A stretch of DNA of 64,000 nucleotides, taken from NCBI RefSeq assembly GCF_900174485.1, contig NZ_LT837803.1, forward strand, positions 682,001 through 746,000. The letters run 5' to 3'. The notes beneath the pieces were generated by a model. It did no database searches. It worked only from the letters and a program-made list of their open reading frames with translations, and was not told the origin of the DNA. How positions within the stretch are numbered: position 1 is the first letter of the stretch; every line of letters starts with the position of its first letter. Both the position numbers and the translations under genes were made by a program. The stretch is from Sterolibacterium denitrificans (GTDB lineage Bacteria; Pseudomonadota; Gammaproteobacteria; Burkholderiales; Rhodocyclaceae). Positions 43,374-51,662 of this stretch are shown here, piece after piece.

Positions 43374-44615
43374 TCAGCTCACCGATGCCACGCTGTTGAG
43401 CAACAGGCGCACCAACATGGTCTGGCGCGTCACGCCGGTCTTCGAGAAGATCGAGCGCAGGTGGGCGCGGGCGGTGTTCTTGCGGATGTTGAGTTCGGCG
43501 GCGGCTTCGTCCAGCGTCAGGCCGTTGGTGAGCAGCAGGGCCAGGGCGACCTCGGCCGAGGTGAAACCGAACAGGCGGCGCACCAGTTCGTGCGAGGGGG
43601 CGGGCTGGTGCTTGGGATCGCGGATGAACACGGCGACCTGCGGCCAGTCGTTGCCTTCGGAGAGATCGTTGCAGGGAATCGAACGCACCAGCACGCCCAG
43701 CTTGGGCTGGCCGGAAGGACGCGTCAGAGAAATGGCTTCGGTGATCACCGGCGAGGCGCTGGCGACGTTCGACAGGCCGTTCTTGATCAGGCGCTGCAGC
43801 TCGCGGTCTTCCAGGGCGTATTCGGCATGCAGCTTGCCTTTCACGACCTGGATGCCGTCCTTTTCTTCGAGGATGCCGTCGGCCACGCTGTTGCTGCGCA
43901 CGATCAGCCCCTGTTCGTTGAGCACCACGGTGCCGATCTGCATGCGATCCATGGCGACGGCATACAGGCGGCGTTCCGACTCGATGCCTTCGACGCGCGA
44001 ACGCAGCTTCACCGAGCGTTTCAGATGCGGCAGCAGGCGCTGGCAGAACGCCTTGTCCTGCTCGCTGAAATTTTTCTCCGTGACGGGTCGGGTGATGCGC
44101 AGACGGCATTCGCCGCCGCCTTCGATGCGGATATCGGCGCCGATGATGTAACGGATATTGTTGGGTTCGATGAACTGCTTGTAGAAATCGCCTTCGATCC
44201 AGGTGCGGATATCGATCATTTCGTCGATGGCGAGAACCCGGTCGGGCGGCAGGCCGACGAAGGGATCCAGCGAGAAGCCCTGAAACTGGTTGTAGGCCGC
44301 GCCGTAGAGATCCTCGCCATGCTCGCCGGCGCGCACCAGGATGGCCTGCTGGCTGATCGAGGCGGGGCGCAGGATCAGCGTGACCCAGTTGGCGCCGAGA
44401 TACTGGCGCACCAGGCGCATCGCGCTGGCCCAGGGCACGTCTTCCAGCGGGCCTTCGTAGATCTGGCCAACCAGATCGCTGAACTGCTCGAACGACAATG
44501 ACAGCGGCAGCTGTTCTACGGTCGTAGATGCCGGCTGCGCGGGCAGCGCCGTGGCTACGGACGCTGCCGCAGCCGTAGCCACCTTGGTTCGAGTTGTCCG
44601 GGTCGCTTTAGTCAC
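43374..44615 (-). CDS. LuxR-family helix-turn-helix regulator
   Basis: 413 residues from GTG 44615. An Ala/Thr-rich N-terminal tail (1-35) precedes a PAS/GAF-like sensing region with RLYAVAMDRMQIGTVVLNEQG near 220, and a C-terminal LuxR helix-turn-helix with FTSAEVALALLLTNGLTLDEAAAEL broken at the turn and RKNTARAHLRSIFSKTGV. Regulators of this length with a LuxR end often sit in steroid and aromatic catabolic clusters. It precedes crotonase and LLM oxidoreductase genes on the same strand in order of position, not obviously in the same operon. Confidence 0.85.
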   Translation of the reverse strand: MTKATRTTRTKVATAAAASVATALPAQPASTTVEQLPLSLSFEQFSDLVGQIYEGPLEDVPWASAMRLVRQYLGANWVTLILRPASISQQAILVRAGEHGEDLYGAAYNQFQGFSLDPFVGLPPDRVLAIDEMIDIRTWIEGDFYKQFIEPNNIRYIIGADIRIEGGGECRLRITRPVTEKNFSEQDKAFCQRLLPHLKRSVKLRSRVEGIESERRLYAVAMDRMQIGTVVLNEQGLIVRSNSVADGILEEKDGIQVVKGKLHAEYALEDRELQRLIKNGLSNVASASPVITEAISLTRPSGQPKLGVLVRSIPCNDLSEGNDWPQVAVFIRDPKHQPAPSHELVRRLFGFTSAEVALALLLTNGLTLDEAAAELNIRKNTARAHLRSIFSKTGVTRQTMLVRLLLNSVASVS

Positions 44616-44743
44616 TCGAAGCTATCACCTGCGGCAAAGAGACGAGAATACACCAGGCGGCGGCCAAGTGCGGCAGAGCTGGCTGCGGCGCCACCCGGGC
44701 AGCGGGATTCAAGGCGGAACCGGACTCAGGCAAGGCCGGCGGC

Positions 44744-45595
44744 TCAGACCCCGCGATACACCGGCTTGCGTTTTTCCATGAAGGCCATGGTGCCTTCCTT
44801 GGCATCGGCGCTGCCGGCCACGCAGACGCCGATGGCACCCTCGAATTCGAGGATTTCGTCCAGCGTCATGTATTGCGACATGTGGATCAGGCGGCGCGCC
44901 GCATCCACCGCCACGCTGGCGCGCTGCGCCAGCATGCGGGCGTATTCGAAGGCCGTTTCGAAATCCTTGCCTTCGGGCACCAGTTCGTCGATCAGCCCCA
45001 GTTCCTTGCACTCCTCGGCCTTGAAGACCTTGGCCGTCTCGACCATCATCAGCGCGTTGGAAAAACCGACGATGCGCGGCAGGAAGTAGGACATGCCGCA
45101 ATCCGGCGCGACGCCGACATTGGTGAAGATCGCCGCCATCTTGGTCGTGCTGTCGGCGAAACGCCGGTCGCAGGCCAGCGCGTAGGCCAGACCGGCGCCG
45201 ACGGCATGGCCGTGGATCGCGGCGATGACGGGCTTGTCCACCAGCACCAGTTGACGCATCACCTCGAAGAACGGGCCGCCGGGTGACTTGCGCTGCGAAC
45301 GCGGAATGGGACGGTCGGCAGAGGACGTGCCCGGCATCGGCCGGTCGCCTTCGCCGGAAAGGAAGTCGACGTCGCCGCCGGCGCAGAAGGCGCGGCCTTC
45401 GCCGGTCAGCAGGATGGTGCGGACTTCATCCCGATAGCGCAGCTTGAGCAGCAGGGCGGCGAGCTCCTCGGCCAGATCCCAGCTCACCGCGTTGAGTTTG
45501 TCGGGGCGGTTCAGGGTGATGATGCCGACGTTGTCTTCGATGCGGAAAGTCAGGTATTTGTAATCTTCGGCCATGATGGGTGCGGGTGTATCCAT
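44744..45595 (-). CDS. Enoyl-CoA hydratase/isomerase family protein (PaaG-like Asp site)
   Basis: 283 residues. Crotonase segments: GEGRAFCAGGD near 65, HGHAVGAGLAYA near 125, and GVAPDCGMSYFLPR near 159. The hydratase glutamates are absent (GAGLAYA), but an Asp occurs in APDCGM where PaaG-type isomerases have theirs. An isomerase or epoxy-ring reaction is therefore more likely than hydration. Start at 45595 is chosen by frame length; an ATG at 45574 is also possible as neither has a clear Shine-Dalgarno sequence. It is downstream of the LLM oxidoreductase gene. Confidence 0.82.
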   Translation of the reverse strand: MDTPAPIMAEDYKYLTFRIEDNVGIITLNRPDKLNAVSWDLAEELAALLLKLRYRDEVRTILLTGEGRAFCAGGDVDFLSGEGDRPMPGTSSADRPIPRSQRKSPGGPFFEVMRQLVLVDKPVIAAIHGHAVGAGLAYALACDRRFADSTTKMAAIFTNVGVAPDCGMSYFLPRIVGFSNALMMVETAKVFKAEECKELGLIDELVPEGKDFETAFEYARMLAQRASVAVDAARRLIHMSQYMTLDEILEFEGAIGVCVAGSADAKEGTMAFMEKRKPVYRGV

Positions 45596-45671
45596 TCAAA
45601 TTGAGCAGAGGCAAAAACGCCTGCGGCGCCAGGCTGGCATGGCCAGCATCCGGCGCCACAGGCGACCGTCA

Positions 45672-46592
45672 TCAACGGAATTGCGGAATGATTTCCTTGT
45701 CGTACCACTCGATCCATTCGAGGCAGGCCTCGAAGGTCGGTAGGCGCGGCGGGCGCACCTGAACGGAGGTTGCTCCGGCCTTCTTGAGCGACTCGACCTC
45801 GCGCAGCACGCTGTCGCGGTCGGCGGAGATGTGGGTCTCGCCCTTGTCGATGTGGGCATCGTTGACGTTGTAGGCGGTGGTGGTGCACATGAATTCGAAG
45901 GTGTCCTTCTTCGCCTCGAACTCGGGCAGGCTCTTCATGTACTTGATGCACTCGGGCAGATCCTCGGCGGTGACCAGCCATGGGATCCAGCCGTCGCCGA
46001 ACTTGGCGGCGCGGCGCATCGCCGGTTTGGAGTTGCCGCCGATGAAGATCGGTGGATGCGGTTTCTGCACCGGCTTCGGTTCGAAGACGAAGTCGCCGAA
46101 CTTGACGAACTCGCCGTCGAATTTCGGCTTGTCGGAAGTCCAGACTTCCTTCAGCGCGGCAATGTATTCATCGGCCATGGCGCCGCGCTTCTCGAACGGC
46201 ACGTTGAGGCAGTCGAACTCGTGCTGCAGGTGGCCGACGGCCGTACCCAGGGTGAAGCGGCCGCCAGCGATGAATTCCATCGTGGCGATCTGCTTGGCCA
46301 GCAGCAGCGGATGGCGGTAGGGCAGCACCAGCACGAAGGTCAGCATGTGGATGCGCTCGGTCGCGCCCATCAGCACCGAAGCGGCGGTGATGCCTTCGAC
46401 GAAGCGCGTGCCCATGTGCTCGACCATCGCGTTGGGCATGATCACGTGTTCGGGAATGGTCAGCCAATCCCAGGAGAGGCTGTCGGCCTTCTTGGCATAG
46501 CGCAGGATCTCCTCGCGGCCGGCGTGGGGTTCCCACGGGGCCATGGCGGGCGGATAGTTGTCCATGCCGCTAGCGGCGAGTGCGAATTTCAT
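45672..46592 (-). CDS. LLM-class flavin-dependent oxidoreductase
   Basis: 306 residues, ATG 46592 with TGGAGAACTAGACG. Family patterns: LTIPEHVIMPN near 40, ATMEFIAGGRFTLGTAVGH near 106-124, and PIFIGGNSKPAMRRAAKFGDGW near 180-201 (broken by description). Related to the partial gene at 1-779. F420 or FMN is the likely cofactor. The gene is divergent from the HipA-like gene with a 274-base gap and may form an operon with the crotonase gene 76 bases downstream. Confidence 0.9.
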   Translation of the reverse strand: MKFALAASGMDNYPPAMAPWEPHAGREEILRYAKKADSLSWDWLTIPEHVIMPNAMVEHMGTRFVEGITAASVLMGATERIHMLTFVLVLPYRHPLLLAKQIATMEFIAGGRFTLGTAVGHLQHEFDCLNVPFEKRGAMADEYIAALKEVWTSDKPKFDGEFVKFGDFVFEPKPVQKPHPPIFIGGNSKPAMRRAAKFGDGWIPWLVTAEDLPECIKYMKSLPEFEAKKDTFEFMCTTTAYNVNDAHIDKGETHISADRDSVLREVESLKKAGATSVQVRPPRLPTFEACLEWIEWYDKEIIPQFR

Positions 46593-46822
46593 CGTCTAGT
46601 TCTCCAGTTGAGCAAAGGAAGGTGCAGGCCAAGGCGAAACAAGCCGGAACGCGTCGCAAAGCCTGTCGGACACCCTGCGAAGTTCGTTACTTTACCGTTA
46701 GTTGCCGGTCTTTTCCAGATATAAGTCCGCAGAGCGCAGACAAGCGCGGCAAAACCGGCCGGATTTCCATCCGTGCTTGCATGGACGTCTGTCGGCTAGA
46801 CCTGATCGGCAGGTAAATGCAG

Positions 46823-46860
46823 TATGATACCCATTCATATATCCATTCATATAACCATTC
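46823..46860 (+). promoter_or_regulatory. -10-like TATGAT followed by three 12-bp direct repeats
   Basis: TATGAT at 46823-46828 matches the -10 consensus at five of six positions. Immediately after it CCATTCATATAT, CCATTCATATAA and CCATTC repeat with a 12-base period (46831-46860), ending six bases before the start codon at 46867. A repressor bound to these repeats would cover the transcription start. Confidence 0.6.
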
Positions 46861-46866
46861 TTGAAC

Positions 46867-48216
46867 ATGCCGACACATGCCGAAGCCGTCCGGCGTCATC
46901 TTGCCAATGGACCATTGGCCGCGCGCCAACTGCTTGAAAAACTGGGGGTCAGCCAGCCAACCATGTCGCGTGCGCTGGCTGATCTTGGGGCAGGTCTCGT
47001 GCGCTTTGGCGCGGCAAGATCCATTCAATACGCACTGCGCGACACGGCACGCGGCTTGCCCGACATTCCGGTGTATCAGGTGGATGCCGACGGTCGTGTC
47101 GGGCGACTGGGCGTGCTGATTCCGCTCAGTCCGGAAGGCTTTCTCATGCGGCGGGAAGATGGCACGCAACGCTACAGCGCCGGGCTGCCCTGGTGGTTGA
47201 CGGACATGCGGCCGCAAGGTTATCTCGGCCGCGCCTATGCGGCACGGCATGCCGCTGCGCTCGGCTTGCCGCAGCGCCCGACGCAGTGGAGCGATACGCA
47301 TGCGCTGCGCGCGTTGCTGGCGCACGGCCACGATGCGATCGGCAATCTGCTATTGGGAGAAACGGCGCGCGGGCAGTTCCTCGATGCGCCACTGCCCGTG
47401 GCGATTGCCGCAGCGGAGAAGGCGCAAGCCTATGCCGCTCTGGCACGGGAGGCCGCCCGGGGTGAACAGGCAGGGTCATCGGCTGGCGGCGAACAGCCCA
47501 AGTTCACTTGTTACACCACCTGCGACGGTGTGCCGGCGCATGCCATCGTGAAGTTCAGCGAAGCGGAAGCCGGGCCGGTCGGCGAGCGTTGGCGAGATCT
47601 GTTGCTGGCCGAGCATCTGGCGCTGGAAACTCTGCGCGCCGCCCGGTTGTCGGCCGCCAGGAGCTGCATCATCGATCATGCCGGGCAGCGTTTTCTGGAA
47701 GTACTGCGCTTCGATCGCGTTGGCGCGCTGGGGCGGCGTGCGCTGATTTCACTGAGCGCGCTGGATGCCGAGTTCGTCGGTGCCGGCGGCGAACCCTGGC
47801 CCGCCGTCGTGCAGCGTTTGCGCGAGGTCGTACCGCTGCAGCCGGACGCCGTATCCAGCGCCGCTCTGCTGTGGGCCTTCGGCAGTCTGATCGGCAACAC
47901 CGACATGCACGGCGGCAATCTCTCGTTTATTGCGGAGCACGCCTGCCCGTACGCCCTGGCGCCGGCCTACGACATGTCGCCCATGGCTTTCGCCCCGCGC
48001 AGCGGCGGTGGCCTGCCCGATACCCTGCCCACCGCCAGAGTGCACGCCAGCGTGGCCGATGCGCTTTGGCACCAGGCCGAACATCTGGCGCGCGATTACC
48101 TGCAGCGGCTCAGGCAGACACCCGGTTTCAGCGCCCGCTTCGCGCCGTGCATTGCCGCTCTGGCGCGACACATCGAGCAGGTGTCCATGCAGACTGCGCG
48201 TCTTGCGTCTCAATAG
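46867..48216 (+). CDS. HipA-family kinase with N-terminal helix-turn-helix (YjjJ-like)
   Basis: 449 residues from ATG 46867; a TTG six bases earlier is less likely. N-terminal winged helix QLLEKLGVSQPTMSRALADLG (residues 18-40, broken here) is fused to the HipA domain: GEQPKFTCY near 210, the catalytic segment GNTDMHGGNLSF near 345, and LAPAYDMSPM near 364. HipA phosphorylates glutamyl-tRNA synthetase; YjjJ-type proteins carry their own DNA-binding domain, so no separate HipB is needed. Its end overlaps the convergent CoA-transferase end by seven bases. Confidence 0.9.
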   Translation: MPTHAEAVRRHLANGPLAARQLLEKLGVSQPTMSRALADLGAGLVRFGAARSIQYALRDTARGLPDIPVYQVDADGRVGRLGVLIPLSPEGFLMRREDGTQRYSAGLPWWLTDMRPQGYLGRAYAARHAAALGLPQRPTQWSDTHALRALLAHGHDAIGNLLLGETARGQFLDAPLPVAIAAAEKAQAYAALAREAARGEQAGSSAGGEQPKFTCYTTCDGVPAHAIVKFSEAEAGPVGERWRDLLLAEHLALETLRAARLSAARSCIIDHAGQRFLEVLRFDRVGALGRRALISLSALDAEFVGAGGEPWPAVVQRLREVVPLQPDAVSSAALLWAFGSLIGNTDMHGGNLSFIAEHACPYALAPAYDMSPMAFAPRSGGGLPDTLPTARVHASVADALWHQAEHLARDYLQRLRQTPGFSARFAPCIAALARHIEQVSMQTARLASQ

Positions 48217-49430
48217 ATGATCTGCCGCTTCACCAGGTCGTCATAGCGCTCCGCCGACATGCCGAGGATGTGCTTGAAGACGTGCTCGTTGTCCTGGCCG
48301 ATCATCGGGCCGGGGCGGACCGTGGGTTGGCTGGCGCTGAATTTCACATAGGGGCCGTAGAGGGTTTCCTTGAAGCCCAGCGGATGGGTCACCTCAACGA
48401 AGGTCTGGCGTGCCTGGTAGTGCGGGTCACGCAGCAGGTCCGCCACGTTCAGCACCGGCGCGGCGGCCACGCCATGTTTTTGCAGATGGGCGGCGAGTTC
48501 GCGGTCGTCGTGCTGGGCGGTCCAGTCGGCCAGCAGCTTGTGCAGGCTGTCGATGGACTTGAGGCGGCCTTCGCGGGTGGCGAATTCGCTGACCTTGAGC
48601 CATTCGGGATGTTCCAGGGCGTTGAGCAACTGCTGCCATTCCTCGTCCGTGCGCACCACGATGCTGATCCAGCGGTCGTCGCCCTTGCAGGGGAAGACGC
48701 CATGCGGCGCCACGGTGCCGAGCGGATGCTCGTTGCCCTTGGGCGTGCCGCTGCGGCCGTTGAGCTGGTAATCCATATAGGCCGGGCCGACCATCTGCAT
48801 CACCGCTTCCTGCTGCGAGAAGTCGATGTGCTGGCCCTCGCCGCTGTTGCGCCGGTGATTGAGCGCCGTGATGATGGCAAAGCTGCCGAAGATGCCGGCA
48901 TAGGGATCGGAATAGGCGTTTTCCATCGGGATCGGGCCTTCGCCCTTGTAGCCCACCATGCTGTCCAGTCCGGTGGTCGAGGTCAGGCTGAGGCCATAGG
49001 AGCGCAAGTCCTTCAGCGGCCCGGTGAGGCCGGCGCCGGGCATGGAAAACAGGATGATGTCCTGCTTGAGCTTCTTCAGTTCCGCATAGCCCAGGCCGAG
49101 GCGCTCCATGACGCCGGGGCCGAAGTTTTCGACGACGACATCCGACTCGGCGATCAGCTCCTTGACCAGTTGCAGCGCCTCGGGTTCCTTGAGGTTCAGC
49201 GACACCGAACCATTGCCCGCCCAGCAGGCATGATTGGACAGGCTGCGGTTGTGATCGGGGATGCCTTCGGCAAACGGCGGCAGGAAGCGGGTGAGATCCA
49301 CGCGCGCGCGCGACTCGATCTTGTAGACCTCGGCGCCGAGGAAGGCCAGCGTCTGGCCCACCACGGGGCCGGCCCACACCCAGCCAAAATTGACGACGCG
49401 GATGCCCTTCAATGGCAATGCATTGCTCAT
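48210..49430 (-). CDS. CaiB/BaiF family CoA-transferase (Asp present)
   Basis: 406 residues from ATG 49430 with GAGAGGTGAAGCAG. Family III CoA-transferase fold; the residue aligning with the catalytic aspartate is D175 in NAYSDPYAGIFG. The racemase GHDINY motif is absent. It starts 13 bases after the stop of a second CoA-transferase gene. Two adjacent family III proteins, as in BbsEF, form heteromeric CoA-transferases, so this is probably the catalytic subunit of such a pair. The CoA acceptor is unknown. Confidence 0.85.
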   Translation of the reverse strand: MSNALPLKGIRVVNFGWVWAGPVVGQTLAFLGAEVYKIESRARVDLTRFLPPFAEGIPDHNRSLSNHACWAGNGSVSLNLKEPEALQLVKELIAESDVVVENFGPGVMERLGLGYAELKKLKQDIILFSMPGAGLTGPLKDLRSYGLSLTSTTGLDSMVGYKGEGPIPMENAYSDPYAGIFGSFAIITALNHRRNSGEGQHIDFSQQEAVMQMVGPAYMDYQLNGRSGTPKGNEHPLGTVAPHGVFPCKGDDRWISIVVRTDEEWQQLLNALEHPEWLKVSEFATREGRLKSIDSLHKLLADWTAQHDDRELAAHLQKHGVAAAPVLNVADLLRDPHYQARQTFVEVTHPLGFKETLYGPYVKFSASQPTVRPGPMIGQDNEHVFKHILGMSAERYDDLVKRQIIY

Positions 49431-49442
49431 CTGCTTCACCTC

Positions 49443-50666
49443 TCAGATCACGCCCTGCGTGCGCAGGTGCTCGATGTCACTGGCCGACAGCCCGAGCAGG
49501 CCGCCGTAGATGTCTTCATTGTGCTGGCCCAGCAGCGGTGCCGACTCCACCGGCCCGCCCGGACTGGCCGGCAGCTTGAAGGGCGCGCCTAGATTCTTCA
49601 GCTTGCCCAGTTCCGGGTGTTCCATGTCGACGAAGTAGTCACGCGCCTTGAGATGCGGCATCTCGGCGGCCTCGGCGACGGTATATACCGCCGTGATGGG
49701 GCAGCCGGCGGCCTGGCACTTTTCCTGGATTTCCATCTTGGTGTGTTCCATCGTCCATTCGAGGAGGAAGGAATAGATCACGTCGGCATTCTCGGCGCGC
49801 GTTTTCATGTTCTGGAAGATGTCCAGATCGGCCCATTCGGGGTCGCCCATCACCTTGCGCAGGCCGTTCCACTGGCCCGGCTCCAGCGCCAGCATCCAGA
49901 CGTGGCCGTCCTTGCAGGGCATGATGGTGGCCGGCGCGCCCTGCGGCATGCCCACGCCGGTGCGTTTGTCGAAGACGCCATCCTGGGCATAGCCGCCGAT
50001 GTTCTGGCCACCGACGAAGGCCGCCGCAATGGCTTCGGCGCAGGAGACATCCACCTGCTGGCCGCCACCCACCACATTGCGCCCATACACGGCCGCCATG
50101 CCCCAGGCGGCCGCCGTGATGGCGCCGAAATACTCGGCGGAAAAGGTGCCATGCTCCAGCGGCATCTCGCCCGGCCGGCCGCAGTAGCGCGAGGATGCGC
50201 CGGTCAAATGAAAGGCGTTGAGGTCGTAGCCGTTCCATTCGCTGTAGGGGCCGGTCTGGCCGAACGGTGTGATGGAGATCACCACCAGTTGCGGATTGAC
50301 GGCCTGGAGCGTGGCGTAATCCAGCCCCCAGGCGCGCATCTGCTGCGGCAGGTTGTTCTCGACCAGCACATCGGCCCACGCCAGCAGGCGCAGGAACTGG
50401 CGGCGTCCCTCGGCCGTGCCCACATCGCAGGTGATGCCGCGCTTGTTGGTGTTGTTGATGAAGTAGAGGCCGCTTTTTTCCGGGTGCGGCGCATCGCCAG
50501 GAAAGGGGCCGGCGCGGCGCGCGGTATCGCCCGAGGGCAGCTCGACCTTGATGACGTCGGCGCCGTAGTCGCTGAACAGCTTGGCGCAGTAGGGAGCGGA
50601 AACCATCTGGCCGAATTCGACCACCTTGATGCCCGCCAGCGCGCCGGGCTTGCTTGCTTCAGTCAT
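49443..50666 (-). CDS. CaiB/BaiF family CoA-transferase with Glu in place of the catalytic Asp
   Basis: 407 residues. The motif aligned with the catalytic aspartate reads SAEYFGA, giving E178 instead of Asp, and GYDLNAF replaces the racemase GHDINY. That suggests a non-catalytic or altered subunit. It is upstream of the Asp-bearing homologue with 13 bases between, so the two likely form one heteromer. It follows DUF2889 by 13 bases and belongs to the long minus-strand operon beginning near 56239. Confidence 0.82.
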   Translation of the reverse strand: MTEASKPGALAGIKVVEFGQMVSAPYCAKLFSDYGADVIKVELPSGDTARRAGPFPGDAPHPEKSGLYFINNTNKRGITCDVGTAEGRRQFLRLLAWADVLVENNLPQQMRAWGLDYATLQAVNPQLVVISITPFGQTGPYSEWNGYDLNAFHLTGASSRYCGRPGEMPLEHGTFSAEYFGAITAAAWGMAAVYGRNVVGGGQQVDVSCAEAIAAAFVGGQNIGGYAQDGVFDKRTGVGMPQGAPATIMPCKDGHVWMLALEPGQWNGLRKVMGDPEWADLDIFQNMKTRAENADVIYSFLLEWTMEHTKMEIQEKCQAAGCPITAVYTVAEAAEMPHLKARDYFVDMEHPELGKLKNLGAPFKLPASPGGPVESAPLLGQHNEDIYGGLLGLSASDIEHLRTQGVI

Positions 50667-50678
50667 TGAACCTCCGTG

Positions 50679-51488
50679 TCAGTTTTTCTCTTCCTGCGCC
50701 TGTCGGACTGTCGGATTGCCGCAGGGCGCCGTGCCATCGAACTGCAGCAGGCGCTCGGCGCTCTTCGAGTAATCGCGTACCGAACCATGGATGCGCAAGG
50801 CGCGTTCGACGGCGCCCGTATTGTAGGAGTAACAGGCGCCGACGGTCATGCCATCGCTCCTGGCCGGGTAGCGTTCCACCGGCAGATAGACCGAGCGCCG
50901 CGCCTGGGCGACGAAATAGCCGCGCTGCAGCAACTGGGCGGCTTCCAGCGCCAAATCGTTAGTCTCGCCGAACTGCGCCGCCGCCCAGGCATAGAAGCCG
51001 CGCATCACCGGCCGGCCGGCCAGCTCGGCGGGCGTTTCGATGACGTGATTGCGGATCGTCCAGGCATGGATCGGTTGTCCATCGCAGGTGATGCGTGCTG
51101 CCGTCAGGCCGTCCCGTTCATCGGCCACGGCGATGTCGTAATGCCGCTCCTGTCTCGCAGCGCCGGCATGGCTGGCGGCCAGCAGCGCCATGTCGACCAG
51201 GTGGGTGCAGTTCGTCGCCTGCGGCAGGCGGGCGCGCAACCCGGCGGCATCCGCCAGCGCCAGTCCGCTGATCTGCTGCACGTTGCTCACCGCTTCCGGA
51301 CAGGTGGTGAAGGGATGGCGCACCGGCTCGGCCTCGACCGCCGTGATCTGCCGGCCATCGTGGCGCAGGCGCAGCCTGAAGCCGTGGTTGCTGTCTTCCA
51401 GCGCCACCGCCACGCAGCCCGGCGTGGCCTGCCAGTGCAGGCGGCGGCGGAAGACACCCGAACCGTAGTTGGTGTTAGGCGTGCCCAT
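50679..51488 (-). CDS. DUF2889 family protein
   Basis: 269 residues. Start MGTPNTNYGSGVFRRRLHW matches the DUF2889 opening; the domain also shows HDGRQITAVEAEPVRHPFTTC near 44-64 and CTHLVDMALLA near 92. DUF2889 is frequently linked with CoA-transferase and acyl-CoA dehydrogenase genes in steroid and lipid catabolic clusters; its function is unknown. Its position inside this operon suggests a role tied to the CoA-ester pathway. Confidence 0.8.
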   Translation of the reverse strand: MGTPNTNYGSGVFRRRLHWQATPGCVAVALEDSNHGFRLRLRHDGRQITAVEAEPVRHPFTTCPEAVSNVQQISGLALADAAGLRARLPQATNCTHLVDMALLAASHAGAARQERHYDIAVADERDGLTAARITCDGQPIHAWTIRNHVIETPAELAGRPVMRGFYAWAAAQFGETNDLALEAAQLLQRGYFVAQARRSVYLPVERYPARSDGMTVGACYSYNTGAVERALRIHGSVRDYSKSAERLLQFDGTAPCGNPTVRQAQEEKN

Positions 51489-51519
51489 GTATCAGCTCTG
51501 CACAACCATGTTGTCAGCA

Positions 51520-51587
51520 CGTCATTCCCGCGCAGGCGGGAATCCACGAGCCAGCATCCCTGGATTCCCGCCTGCGCGGGAATGACG
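51520..51587. repeat. Inverted REP-like repeat with 27-bp perfect arms
   Basis: The arm at 51520-51546 and the arm at 51561-51587 are exact reverse complements; each starts or ends with CGTCATTCCCGC. Each arm also contains its own short palindrome. Related single copies occur at 831-856 and 58491-58516. The pair separates the DUF2889 gene from the acyl-CoA dehydrogenase gene. Confidence 0.85.
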
Positions 51588-51621
51588 GAGGTATGGCGGC
51601 AAGAATGACGGAGGTATGGCA
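51581..51621. repeat. 17-bp direct repeat
   Basis: AATGACGGAGGTATGGC occurs at 51581-51597 and again at 51605-51621. The first copy overlaps the right arm of the inverted repeat, suggesting a duplication during insertion or repair. Confidence 0.7.
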
Positions 51622-51662
51622 AGCATCATCGCGCGATGGCGAATCGCCAGAGCCGTTCCGGT

